Assembly: GCF_026213295.1 (NCBI RefSeq)
Contig: NC_079418.1
Span: 5,637,479-5,701,478 of the forward strand
Origin: Gadus chalcogrammus
Lineage: Eukaryota > Chordata > Actinopteri > Gadiformes > Gadidae
Direction of reading: 5' to 3'
Length of the DNA: 64,000 nt
Shown here: positions 31,883-42,589 of the stretch, one piece after another
Layout of the letters: every line of letters starts with the position of its first letter
How positions within the stretch are numbered: the first letter of the stretch is position 1
Translations under genes and position numbers: made by a program
The notes under the pieces: model-generated
Databases searched by the model: none
Told to the model about the DNA's origin: nothing
The model's input: only the letters and a program-made list of their open reading frames with translations

Positions 31883-32400
31883 TGGCTGTGTGCGTGTTTG
31901 TGTTTTTTTTTGTTTGTTTGTGTGTATGTGTTTGTGTGTGTGCGTCTGTGTGTTTCAGTACGTGTATGTGCTTGTGTCTCAATGTGTGTGTTTGTGTGTT
32001 TTTTCTCTCCTCCTCCCCCCCTCCTCCTCCGCTCCCCCCCTTCTCTTCCTCCTCCTCCTCTCCCCCCTCCTCCTCCCCCCCTACTCCTCTTCCCCCTCTC
32101 CTCCTCCCTCCCCCCCTCCTCCCTGTATTCAGTAGCGGGATGGGAGTTGCATTGCGGTCGTTGCGTTTGTAGACTTGAAGTAAAACCATGCAACTCCCTG
32201 CAACAAATCCTGCTTTTTGAACACACACACGCACACACACACACATACACACACACACTCACACACACACAAACACAGAGGGAGGGATGGGGGGGAAGGG
32301 GGGGAGAGGGATGGGAGGTTGAGGGCGGGGGATGGGAGGAAGTAAGGAAGGGAGGTGAGGGATAGGAGGTTAGGAGGGGGGAGGAGAGGTTAGGGGGGGG
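31883..32400. repeat. compound low-complexity block
   Basis: It comprises (GT)n to about 32000, a CTCCTCC/CCCCCT pyrimidine tract to about 32125, (CA)n at 32220-32275, and a GGGA-rich purine tract at 32276-32405. Confidence 0.9.
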
Positions 32401-32409
32401 GGAGGGATG

Positions 32410-32512
32410 GGATCTCGCTCAGGGACACCTCGACACCTCGACACAAAGCTAGGAGAAGCCGGGGATTGAACTAGCAGCCTTCAGGTCACAAGGAAACCGG
32501 CTCTACCTCTTT
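32410..32512 (-). repeat. fragment of the minisatellite-bearing fish repeat
   Basis: CTCGCTCAGGGACACCTCGA and GCCGGGGATTGAACTAGCAG match, in reverse, the conserved part of the repeats at 26095 and 28720. It ends where the MITE at 32515 begins. Confidence 0.6.
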
Positions 32513-32514
32513 TA

Positions 32515-32969
32515 GTCTAGGTGCTGAGAAAGTTTTGTATGCGCTTCATTTAGCGGAGAATATCTCAACTGTTATAGACTAATATGACCCCAGTGAACAA
32601 CGTGGGATGTGTGAAAAGATCTGTATTCGGGACGAAAGTCCTGAAATTGACCACAATAGGTGACACTAGTATCACACAAGGGAATGGGATTTTTTTTTCC
32701 TTTATAGATATCTTCATACATTTCTACCAGATTAATCTTCATACTAACAGAAATATTTTTTGTCACTTTGTCTAAAAAATTCAATAAAATATGCAAATTA
32801 GGCAATTAGGCACCTAATGAGTTATTGCCTCATTTGCATATTTTATTAATTATTTTTAATTTAATTTTGTCACACATCCCATGTTGTACACTGGGGTCAT
32901 ATTAGTCTATAACGGTTGAGATATTGTCCGCTAAATGAAGCGCTTACAAAACTTTCTCAGCAACCAGAC
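32515..32969. mobile_element. mariner-like MITE with ~100-bp TIRs
   Basis: Left end GTCTAGGTGCTGAGAAAG and inverted right end GTCTGGTTGCTGAGAAAG continue as inverted repeats for about 100 bp with under ten mismatches. TA flanks on both sides (32513-32514 and 32970-32971) fit Tc1/mariner target choice. The centre is AT-rich and non-coding. Confidence 0.88.
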
Positions 32970-33027
32970 TATTTATGCCATAAAAGCTCCAACTCATTAC
33001 AAAGCAACACAACACTAAAGCATCTGT

Positions 33028-33075
33028 TGTTGTTGATGGCTTGTTGCTGTTGTTGTTGTTGATGTTGTTGACAGC
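33028..33075. repeat. (GTT)n short array
   Basis: TTGTTGTTGTTGATG units, about 45 bp. Confidence 0.85.
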
Positions 33076-33223
33076 ACTGAAAAACTCTTCTCCTTTGTGA
33101 CACAAAAAAAATAAACAGCAATGGATGTTTCACCGTTAAGAGAGGAGAGAGAAACACACGAAGACAACGGGGACAGAGAGCCATCAATCAACCTTTTGAG
33201 GACCTGGGTGAACACACACAACA

Positions 33224-34436
33224 GGGCCCCGTTTCCCGATATCGATGGATCTTCGCTCGTAAGATGGTTCGAAAGAGGGAGCTTTCGAACCATCGATAAT
33301 TTCTTTGGAGCGTTTCCCGAAACTCCTCTTAACGTGAACGCGCATTCGCTGCACTCAAGACGATTTTAGGATTGTACCTGTCCACTGACATGGTGCTGAA
33401 ACGGGCTATGACGCAGGGGGAGACGCAGGAATGTCGGAGGAAAATGGGGTTAAAAAGGGTTAAAATATCTCCCCATCAAGGCCAACCGCAGAGTAGCCTA
33501 CGAAAAGAATAGATTGCAATAATATGAATGCTAAAGATATTAAAACACAATTGATTAAGCCTAGGCCGACATATATAGCAGTCCTAATCCTGAGCGCACG
33601 ATCGGGAGGTGGAAGTTGCGCTTTAGATGCCTTCACAAGTCCAGCGGAGGGCTCCAGTTTTCGCCGGCCAAGTCATGCGCTGTGATATGTGTGACAGCTA
33701 TGTTGCACAACATTGCAGCTAAGGCTGGGGTAGCTTTGGTTGAACCGGAGGACATTGAGGACGATGACGACGAGGAAGATCGGTGTGAGGACGGCCTCCC
33801 TCATAACTACGCGGCTGGTTTTCATGCACGTCGAAGAGTGATTGAGACTTTTTTTTAACCCCCTCCACCCTCCCACATGTCACTAAACATTCCCGTCAAC
33901 GTGACCAATCCCCACCATATTCCAGCCTTTTGCCTGCTCCTTTGCTTGTTTTTTATAAAAAAATATAATATTTATTTTTATAATTTTTTTATTTGTAATT
34001 TTTTTTTACATTATTTTATGCTACGTTTTATGAGTAGCCTATGTCAGTCTGCACAAATCCCCCCCACTTTCTCTCACACATTTTAAGTGCCCTGCCTGCT
34101 CAAACATTTCCTGGACTGTCTCTCTCAAACTAAGAACATGATGGCCCACATTAGGCTCAGACGCACGTGATACACCATTACCAATGTGTTATAATAAAAC
34201 GCATCCAATACTAGGAATGTCCGCTGGCTACACCACTGAGGCTATAGTAGGCTAACGAGGCTCTTAGCGTCCTACGAGTACCCTGGAGCACTCGTTAGCT
34301 ACTCGTGACTCGTGAGCGTTTTTAAGACGTTCGTTACCAAAGATGCTTTCGGGAAACGGTGGGAAAACTGTACGATGCTCTTACGACCCACTCTGCGATC
34401 CACTTAGGCTAAAGATGCTTTCGGGAAACAGGGCCC
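33224..34436 (+). mobile_element. PIF/Harbinger relic
   Basis: Inverted ends are GGGCCCCGTTTCCCGA and GGGCCCTGTTTCCCGA. Inside is the 3' end of a Harbinger nuclease gene. CA-rich flanks prevent a confident 3-bp target call. At 1.2 kb it is an internally deleted copy. Confidence 0.78.
33586..33858 (+). pseudogene. Harbinger transposase (HARBI1-like) C-terminus
   Basis: The frame reads ERTIGRWKLRFRCLH, where the Glu is the third catalytic acid of the DDE nuclease. It continues GGLQFSPAKSCAVICVTAML then HNIA, an acidic linker with DIEDDDDEED, and RRRVIETFF before a stop at 33856-33858. About 90 of roughly 350 family residues remain. The two catalytic Asp regions are missing, so it cannot be active. 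Confidence 0.85.
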
Positions 34437-34512
34437 AGATACACTCATACACACACTAGACACACACACACCCTTAACCACACACTCACATACACACCCA
34501 CACTAGACACAC

Positions 34513-35013
34513 TGTGGCAACCCTGATCGTCGGCGGCTGAGTTTGTCAAGGGAGACGCACACACAAGGGTTGCGGGTCAATGACTTTAATTCGTGCCTCA
34601 CGTGGAAAAGAAGGTAAAACAAAAGTCAACATAAGTTCATCCTCTCAGGGGGGACAATGGGCCGTCTGCGGGGCGGGTCCGGCTGCGAGGTCGGCGTCTC
34701 TAGTGCTCCGTCTTCTCCCACTCAGTCCTGGGGGGGGGGAAGCGTATTGGCGTTGGTCTGCGTTTGTGCGATCTCTTCCTACCGCGTCTCTCCATGTCAG
34801 CCGTGCCCCCGTCTGGTGTGTGCTCGGTCCTTAAGAGCCGTCTCCCTCCCCCAGGTGATCCCAATGTCCGAGTTTGCCGGGTGCTCTTGATGCGCACTCC
34901 TGCGCCGCCGCGCTGAATAGCACATCCCTCCTAGGAGTACCTGTCCACGGAGAGGGCGATGTCCCCGGTGCTGGCGTAGTTCGACTCCCCCAGTTGGATC
35001 GGGGTTGCCACAA
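34513..35013 (-). repeat. solo LTR related to the 52321-56938 element
   Basis: Perfect 11-bp inverted ends (TGTGGCAACCC...GGGTTGCCACA) bound 501 bp. ACAC flanks both sides (34509-34512 and 35014-35017), though in CA-rich DNA. The same end sequence marks the LTR at 52321-52686, so the two are subfamily relatives. No internal gypsy coding is present, consistent with LTR-LTR recombination. Orientation is tentative. Confidence 0.8.
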
Positions 35014-35019
35014 CACACT

Positions 35020-35270
35020 CAAAAACACACATACCCCTAAGCCACACAGAAATCACACTAACACACATACCCCTAAGCCACACAGAAATCACACTAACAC
35101 ACACACACACACACACACAAACCCACAATATACATACCCACGCACTCAAACAACAACACTGATACCCACACTATACACACACACACTCACAAAAACACAC
35201 AAAAAATGACCACTTACACACGCACGGACCCTAACCCCCCCTGCCTGACACACAGACACACAACCAAAAG
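35020..35270. repeat. (CA)n-rich minisatellite
   Basis: It includes two 33-bp direct copies of ACACACATACCCCTAAGCCA-type sequence at about 35023 and 35060, then pure CA. Confidence 0.85.
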
Positions 35271-35625
35271 ATTGACTAAAGAGCAGGTTGCCGGGGAAAT
35301 TGCCAAATTTCAGGGAAAGCGAAAATAATGATAGGCCGGTTGTTTTCCAGGATATTTGTTGCCGCGGCAATCTCGCCAAAACAAAGCTTACTTAAGTTAG
35401 CCGCATAGCCAGCGCGCAACTTTCCTCCTCCTGCTTTAATGTCCAAGTTTGGCTTTTTCTTTACCACTCAGCAGAGTGTGAATAAAAACAATTTGATAGA
35501 GAATAACAAGAATAATATTCAAATTGCCGTCCAAGTATTTTTCCATTTTGGGTAAACCTGCAAACATATCGGAGCTGCGTTGGCAAAATGAACCGATTGG
35601 CCTGTTTAAAATACCTTCGCTCAGG
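35271..35625. other. unassigned
   Basis: No gene or transposon end recognised. Confidence 0.3.
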
Positions 35626-35889
35626 CACTTCCTCTCTCTCTCTGTCTCTCTATGTGTGTCTCTCGCTCTTCTCTCTCTCTCTCCCTTCTATCTCTCTTCC
35701 TGTGTCATTCTCTGTCTCCCTCTTTCTTTATTTTGTGCTCTCTCTCTCTCTTCTCCCGCTCCCTCCCTCTCTCTCTCCTTCTCCCCCCTCCCTCCCCCCC
35801 TTCTCTCTCTCTGTCTCTCTCTCTCCCTCTTCTCCCCCTCCCTTCCTCTCTCTCTCCCTCTCTCTCTGTATCTCTTCTCCCCCTCTCTC

Positions 35890-35932
<43 letters not shown>
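35626..35932. repeat. (CT)n pyrimidine tract
   Basis: About 300 bp of CTCTCTC with CCCCCTCCCT stretches. Confidence 0.95.
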
Positions 35933-35933
<1 letters not shown>

Positions 35934-36081
35934 TCTGCAACTATCAGCAGCATGGTACCCAACATGAAGAAATAGGCTCATTCAGACACCTAATAGAACT
36001 CAAATTAGAAGGCATGCTTGACTCTTACGCTCAAACATCCACTTGAAAACCAATTCATTTGTGCATCGTTAAAAAAGCTCA

Positions 36082-36116
36082 TGGACCCCCCCCACGATCT
36101 CAGTGGGGGGGGTCCA
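36082..36116. repeat. perfect 14-bp-arm hairpin with C8/G8
   Basis: The arms are TGGACCCCCCCCAC and GTGGGGGGGGTCCA, separated by a 7-nt loop. It lies in otherwise unassigned DNA (35940-36460). Confidence 0.9.
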
Positions 36117-36460
36117 CTATTCCAACGCCCACCCCTATCATTCATCTTTGGATGAAGCTGAGGACAGCTAGAGGCGGGTGGGATGATGGCTGAGGAGGAG
36201 GGAAAAGAAATGAAGGAACGGCGGAATACTCTACCTGATTGGCCGCAGAGGTGCGAAGATCAGATCAGCCTAGGGGGGGGGAGATGTTTGGGTTGGTGTT
36301 GTCATGGGTTGACGCTAAAGTGTAATAGTCGTCGGATCTGGATCTACCAGGATGTCGTTAAGAAGGAGTCAGGGGGTCAAGGGTACTCCTTCTACGTCAC
36401 AGGTGGGGGCGAAGGATGGAACCAACAGGCTTTTGATCCTAACTTCCCCTAACTGTCTGC

Positions 36461-36684
36461 TCCTCTCCCTCTCTCTTCCCCCCTCTCTCTCTCTCCCTCC
36501 CTTCCCTCTTTCTCTCCCTCCCTCCCTCGCTCCCCCTCTCTCGCTCCCCCTCTCTTGCTCCCCCTCTCTCGCTCCCCCCTCCCTCCCTCCCCTCTTTCTC
36601 TCTCCCTCCCTCCCTCCCCTCTTTCTCACTGTCTTTCTCCCTCCCTCCCTCCCCTCTTTCTCACCGTCTTTCTCCCTCCCTCTA
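36461..36684. repeat. (CT)n/(CCCT)n pyrimidine tract
   Basis: CTCCCTCCCTCCC units, with a near-identical ~57-bp unit containing CTTTCTCAC(T/C)GTCTTTCTCC seen twice near 36620 and 36658. Confidence 0.93.
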
Positions 36685-37223
36685 AGATATGTTTCAGCTA
36701 TTTCTTCTCCTTGTTTTCCCGAGTAAAATTTGAAGCACCTTTTTTTTTATATAACATTTTCTGAGAGACCCCTACCGTGCTCCAAAGTGTCCCTAAGGGT
36801 CTGCGGACCACCATTTGAGAACCACTCCCCTAACCAGTCACTCTGCCTTCCCAAAAGTATAGTTATTATGACTCCGGTCCGGCGAATGGAACGCAGACAC
36901 TTACCGGAGCGTCGAGTAAGACCGGGAAAACAAAGTGAAAAATAACGACCGCCACTTTCCGTTTATCGTCTGTTAAGGGAAGTGGAAGTCATTCCCACCG
37001 CTGGCTTGACCTGTGCCATTTGAACAACCACTTCACTCATACATTAGAAACTCCGCCTCACACCAAACATTCACACACCATCTTAAGGGCTGGCTTTTGA
37101 CCATACAAAAATGTGAGCACCTCTCATAATACATTAATGTTTGTCTGCCTCTATACTTTAGCTGTCCTGTAGTTAGATGGATAGTTGGTACCTTATTGAT
37201 CCCATAAGGGTTGTACGGCTGTA
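36685..37223. other. unassigned flank of the Gmr1-like element
   Basis: GACCACCATTTGAGAACCAC near 36807 resembles a dispersed vertebrate repeat. TAGATGGATAG...TTATTGATCCC near 37175-37203 resembles a reversed LINE tail. No gene. Confidence 0.3.
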
Positions 37224-38881
37224 TGTGACGGGGCGCATAGCTACCGTCACGGTAGCGATACGCAACCCACGACACGAGACTGAGTGCAAATGTCGCCTGT
37301 GTGTGTTTGTCTTGTTTGACCATGTATTCCGTTACCTTCATACTGTTTTAAAATCATTTATTAACATGTCATTATCACACGCTCTACCGCAGTTAAACAA
37401 TCTTGCAAGTACCTCATTACAAACTCTTCTGTTTAATACCACTTACCATTAACGTCACCAGTTCTGTCTGCAATAACACTCAAACAAGTATGTCGTTGTT
37501 CAATTCCAGTTGTTTTCATTTCTGTTTAAAGTTACTGTTAACGCAGAGTAAATGCTAGTCCTTACCAGCGTATCGTTCATTCTGTTACCCCCGAGGCCCC
37601 CGCGCCCACCCCAGCTTTCTCAATTCGCGTTACTTGTGCCGTGCTCGTGTGCTCGCCTCGGACTCGTTGAACGTCATCAGTCGGCTGCCAGAGCACTGTT
37701 CCAATTCGGAAGTACGCATCAAGCGAGTACTGTCGTAAACCGGGAAGTGTTCTTGATGCGTACCTCGATCTCGACGTTTCAACCGAGCATGCATCGGAGG
37801 TGGCTCGTGTGTACTTGCAACGGCTATTAGGATCACAGGAATGCATTCGCACTCGCCGCAGTTACGGATGGCGGAACAATATGAGAAGACGCACAACTGT
37901 AGCTTAAGTTACTCTTAACTTTATAATATATTTATATATATATAATATAATTAATACTTAATAATATAAGAATAATATATAAATATATATATATAAAGTT
38001 GTGTGTGTATAGATTATATCACATGACAGGACACGCATATCTTTGTCATTTTTTATTCATCAGAATATTTACATACTATTTGAAATGAAAGAGGCTGGGA
38101 TTTTGTTTTATATCATTTTTTTATATTGTTTCAGTAGTATATGCCTAAATGAGGCCGTAGCACAGTTAAACGGCGAGCATAGGTGGGTGACGTCATTCGA
38201 GTCCGCTGCTGATTCCAATTGCAGGTACGTACTCGCGTGCCCGCAAGTCTGTGCTTGACGTACTACTGAATTGCCAAGTACGTAACTTGCAAGTCATCGC
38301 GTCCGAGTACGCCGTTCTAGGAATTGAGAAAGAAACGGCATGACAGGTTCCGCCGTCAACGGGGTTTTTAAATTGACGTCATAACTTCCGGGTAAACCGG
38401 AAGTCACCCCGATTTGTTGTAATTATTTTTATTGCTGTTTTTGTACATTTTGGCTTTGCCAAAATCAAGCAATAGTACACGGCTTACCGTTCTAGGTAAT
38501 TTTACTTGTAACACCCCTGTCTCACGTGTATATTGGTATGCGCCAATTAGTAGGGGAGGGAGAGGGCCTATTTAGGCTGACGCTCTCAGTGGTTGGGGAG
38601 AGCTGATGGTGAAAGGACATATGTCTGATTATTGCTCTCATAAGTGACTTGTTTAAAGGTCTGGTATGCTGAAGTTTGAATGGAATATTTTTGTGACCCT
38701 CCAGCCCATTCATTTTGTTTAGCCAAAAGTATTTTCTTTTTGTTGATTTTTGTTTTATTTTTATTGCCTTATGGGCCTTAAATTAGGGAAAATAAAAGAT
38801 CCCATCTTTTTATATACTTCTCGTCTGCTCCTGGGTTATTTCCACCTAGTTCAAGACGCTCCAACACATCTACCCATGACA
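37224..38881 (+). repeat. 5' LTR, with a ~720-bp insertion
   Basis: The first ~340 bp and last ~550 bp correspond to the 3' LTR. The start forms a hairpin (GCTACCG/CGGTAGC). Middle sequence 37613-38332 is absent from the 3' LTR and is bounded by CTTTCTCAATTC and GAATTGAGAAAG. Another hairpin (CTTCCGG/CCGGAAG) lies near 38386. Confidence 0.85.
37613..38332. mobile_element. probable transposon insertion in the 5' LTR
   Basis: 12-bp inverted ends CTTTCTCAATTC enclose about 720 bp with an AT-rich centre and repeated GAGTAC/AAGTACG motifs. No target duplication was recognised, so family and exact ends are open. Confidence 0.5.
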
Positions 38882-38939
38882 CTTTGGTGGCAGTGGTTTC
38901 CGGGTACCAGTAGTCACGAGCGGCACTCAGCAAGCCAAG

Positions 38940-40190
38940 ATGGAGGATAAAGACGGAGGGACGGCACCCCCTAGAGATGGCTCAGCGACGCGGACCAGGC
39001 CAAAAGCAGTGACATCCAAGCCTTCCACTCCAGTGGCAGAAGTCCGGACAGATCGCCTAGAGAGGATCGTGAAGTCGGTGGTCGAGTATCAGAGGCGTCA
39101 ACATGACCAGGCGGAGGCGGAGATCTTTCGTCAGGACCAGAGGTGGAAAGCCATGGAGCATCAGTTCCAGCTGCTTCAGAGGTTGGCGAGAGAGCCAGCG
39201 ACGACGCAGGCAACAGGGCACTAGGGCTGTACGGTATGGACTAAAATGTGTATCACGGTATGATTTGAGGAATAGACGGTAACGGTATTATCACGTATGT
39301 TAATTGTATCTTCTAATTTCGATAAATGCACTCTGAAGGGGTAAAATACTGGAAAGGCAGCAAATGCATAAAAACATTAAAATCTTTTCTCAAGTTACTT
39401 CCATCTCTGAAAACACTAATGTTTAATAGTATGGATTGTTTATTCCACTTGCTTGCGGACCTTGCCGTATAGTTTTGCATCTCAATTTGCACCTTCATAC
39501 TTGCGCAATAGCATACTGCCTGAGAAGGCAGTATCGCTGTCAATCTGTCCCTGGGAAAAGTAACGTGGTGTCGAATTGAAAAAGGAACTATGTTTCGTTA
39601 CCATATTTTCAGTAGTTGCTCGTAACTTTACTTTTTACATGAAAAAGTAGTTAGGGAAATGTATTAACGCATTACTTACTTTGTGACGCGTTACACACAA
39701 CATTGTCTACCGGTCCCACCGGTCCCGAGGTAACATCAAAATCCATACCGTAGCGCAAATTCACACCGGTATACCTTCAGCACCGTTTATACCGTACACC
39801 CCTACAGGGCACCCACTTGCTGATCTGCAGCACGTGCCCCCCGCCCAGCTCCCGCCCATCTACAGCCTCGGATCCACTCTCCAACGTGCCCTTTCTGGAT
39901 ATACCAACTCCTCTCCCATGTCCAGGGCAGCAACCAGCGCCCGGGATCCACAGCTCGCTGAACTCCACTTCTCATGGCCTTGCCACCTCTCCAAATTTTG
40001 GAAGCTCCTTTGGAAGAGCACGAAGATATTGAACATTACCTGACCACCTTTGAAAGACTCGCGACAGCGTGTCAGTGGCCCCTGGAGACTTGGGTATTGT
40101 ACCTCGTGCCCTTGTTGAAAGGAAAAGCCAGAACTGCCTGTGTGGCAATGACTTTTGATGACAGCCAGGATTAGTAAGTTCAACATTAAA
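38940..40190 (+). pseudogene. gag, N-terminal and capsid parts
   Basis: The frame starts MEDKDGGTAPP and contains a coiled-coil-like stretch (RLERIVKSVVEYQRRQHDQA). It is interrupted after REPATTQATGH by a hAT MITE and resumes PLADLQHVPPAQLPPIYSLG. After frameshifts the capsid motif EHEDIEHYLTTFERLATACQ and WVLYLVPLLKGKARTACVAM is seen (39974-40174). No complete gag frame survives. Confidence 0.8.
39222..39804. mobile_element. 583-bp hAT MITE inside gag
   Basis: Ends TAGGGCTGTACGGTAT and inverted TAGGGGTGTACGGTAT are flanked by identical 8-bp duplications CAGGGCAC (39214-39221 and 39805-39812). Removing it with one duplication restores gag codons (ATGH then PLADL). Confidence 0.93.
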
Positions 40191-41264
40191 GCAGAGACTT
40201 ACCGCCGACGTTTCCGTACGAAGACCATTTTGGAGGATGAGACGGCGAAAGAGTTGCAGGCTCGGCTAAAGGACTTGTTCGGAAAATGGATTATTCCTGA
40301 GATACTGACCATGGACCCGATTTGCTACCAGATGGTGCTGGAACAGTTCCTGGGCATGCTGAACAGCGACCTGCAGGTGTGGGTGAGAGAACACACCCCT
40401 CGCTCATCAGCTGAAGCAGCAGACCTGGTGGAAACCTTGTTGACCGCCAGGCCTTCCAGAAGGAAGTACTTCTTGGGCCCACCACAACATGACTGGAGAA
40501 GACCATACCAAGCCGCCCAGCAAGAGCCGGAAAAGAAATCTACTGGTAAGTCTGTGGGTGATAGTGGTCGTGTGGTTAAGCCTTCATTTAGCCCCAATAG
40601 CACCAGTGTTAGCTCCACTTCAGCTAGAACACCTAGAGGCATTATTTGTCATGGTTGTGGTCAACAAGGTCACATTAGGCCCAATTGTACGGCAAAGAAA
40701 ATGTCTGATTCTAGACTGTGTTACCTACCTGGCCCTAGCAAGCACACGCATTGTACTTCCTCTGGCGTGATTGTCCCAGTGAAAGTGAAGGGAAAGACTT
40801 TTAAAGCTTTAGTTGTTTCAGGAAGCAGTCAATCTTTTATCCTCAAGTCTTGTTTAAAGTCTGATTTACAACCACGGGGCAAAATTTAGGTCCGCTGCAT
40901 CCATGGTGACAAGTCTGAGCACCAGACCAGCGAGGCTCTCTTTGAGATTGGAGGCAAAAAGTATCTGTTAACCTTGGGGGTTTTAGATAAATGTCCACAT
41001 CCCGTGATTCTAGGCCAGGATGTGCCAGTTCTTATTGAGCTACTTCAGACTGTTAACACAGTGAATGCATATGTGACAACTAGAGCTCAGGCTAGAGAGA
41101 AACCAAATGATTTGTGGTTACCATATGACTGTTGCCCTGGTGGCAAAGTTAAGAAGTCCAAGGCGGAGAGACACAGAGAAAAAGTGACAGGTACCGCATT
41201 GCAGGAAAGTAGGTCCTCCCCACCACTAGAGGACAATGAAGCGTTGGTCGAGGATTTTGCATAG
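40155..41264 (+). pseudogene. gag nucleocapsid and protease
   Basis: Capsid C-terminus ends near RRKYFLGPP. A single zinc knuckle CHGCGQQGHIRPNC (CX2CX4HX4C) binds RNA in the family. The protease active-site segment reads ALVVSGSSQSF. The catalytic Asp expected before S-G is Val (codon 40815-40817), which would abolish activity. A stop at about 40887 is followed by the protease flap region in another frame (GVLDKCPHPVILGQDVPVL). Confidence 0.85.
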
Positions 41265-41336
41265 CTACAACTAGAGGATACTACACTTAGTTCCTGCTTC
41301 TCCACTGTCAAAAACCCAGATGAGGCTAGGGAAGCA

Positions 41337-42472
41337 ATGGAAGAGGGTAATAAATGTTTTGTCAGGAATAACGAGAAGCTTTACAGAGTGACTGCAGAAA
41401 CCGAGCAGTTGGTAGTTCCTGAAGTTCTCCGGGCCAAAGTTCTAGATCTTGGTCATAGTATTCCTTGGGAAGGCCATCTAGGCAAGGAAAAGACAGAGAA
41501 CAGGATCCTGAACCGATTTTACTGGCCAGGGTTCCAGAAGGATATTGCTGAATACTACAGGTCTTGTCCAGAATGCCAACTGTCAGCTCGCTCCAAAAGA
41601 GGGTTAAAAGCTCCCCTGATTAGCCTTCCCATTATTGATGTTCCATTCAGTCGCATTGCCATGGATGTGGTAGGTCCCTTGGAGAGAAGTAGGGCAGGCC
41701 ACCGCTACATTCTAGTCATTTGCGACTATGCAACACGGTACCCATAGGCATTTCCCCTCAGAAACACCAAAGCTAGACAAGTTGCCAACTGTTTAATCTA
41801 GCTTTTCTCCCGGGTGGGGGTCCCGGAAGAGATCCTAACAGATCAGGGTAGTAACTTTACCAGCAAGTCACTGAGACAGGTATACTCCCTGTTAGGAATC
41901 CGGTTATCAAAACCACACCCTATCACCCGCAGACTGACGGCTTGGTCGAGAGGTTTAACCAGACCTAGAAGTCGATGCTGCGGAAGTTTGAGTCTGAGTC
42001 AGGAACTAACTGGGATCAGTGGCTCCCATATCTGCTATTCTCCTACAGAGAAGTACCGCAGGCATCCACCGGGTTCTCCCCCTTCGAGCTCCTGTATGGA
42101 CGGGAGGTGAGAGGCCTGCTTGACATCCTCCGCGAGAGCTGGGAGGGGGACGCCTCTCATCAGCCAACCAACCTGGCGGGCTATGTCATCAGGATGCGGG
42201 AGAAGCTGGACCAGCTGAGCTCCATGGCCCACGAACAACTGGCCAAGGCCCAGACACGGCAGAAGAAATGGTACGACCGGACAGCACGTAGCCGCACCTT
42301 CATGTCCGGACAGAAGGTGTTGCTGTTGTTGCCGTCATCCGAGAGCAGTCTGCTGGCGAAGTGGCAAGGTCCGTTCGAGGTGCTTCGTCGAGTTGGTGAG
42401 GTGACCTATGAAATTGCCACGCCAGGCAGACGCCACTCGAAACAGACTTTACATGTCAATCTGCTGAAATAA
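41337..42472 (+). pseudogene. integrase, upstream of RT
   Basis: The zinc domain has GHLGKEKTENRILNRFYWPG and CPECQ. The core has VICDYATRYP (first Asp) and LTDQGSNF (second Asp). A stop near 41745 and a frameshift near 41910 break the core, and the Glu region (DGLVERFNQ-like) is in another frame with a stop near 41967. The C-terminal part (41975-42472) reads ASTGFSPFELLYGREVRG, KWQGPFEVLRRVGEVTYEI and LHVNLLK. Integrase precedes RT, unlike standard gypsy. Confidence 0.9.
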
Positions 42473-42589
42473 TGGAGAGACCGACCATCATCTGACATCC
42501 AAGACCAATTGTGGGCGCGGACCGTAAAAGAGGAAGAGGAGCCATCAGAGCAGTTCTTTCCTACTGCAGGCAGTGAATCGACCTAGCCC

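Noticed and set aside
34657..34920. CpG-rich segment as a host promoter or CpG island
   Set aside because: It lies entirely inside a solo LTR with perfect inverted ends.
36183..36452. 89-codon open frame as a host exon
   Set aside because: No recognisable domain, no splice partner, and it runs into a CT tract.
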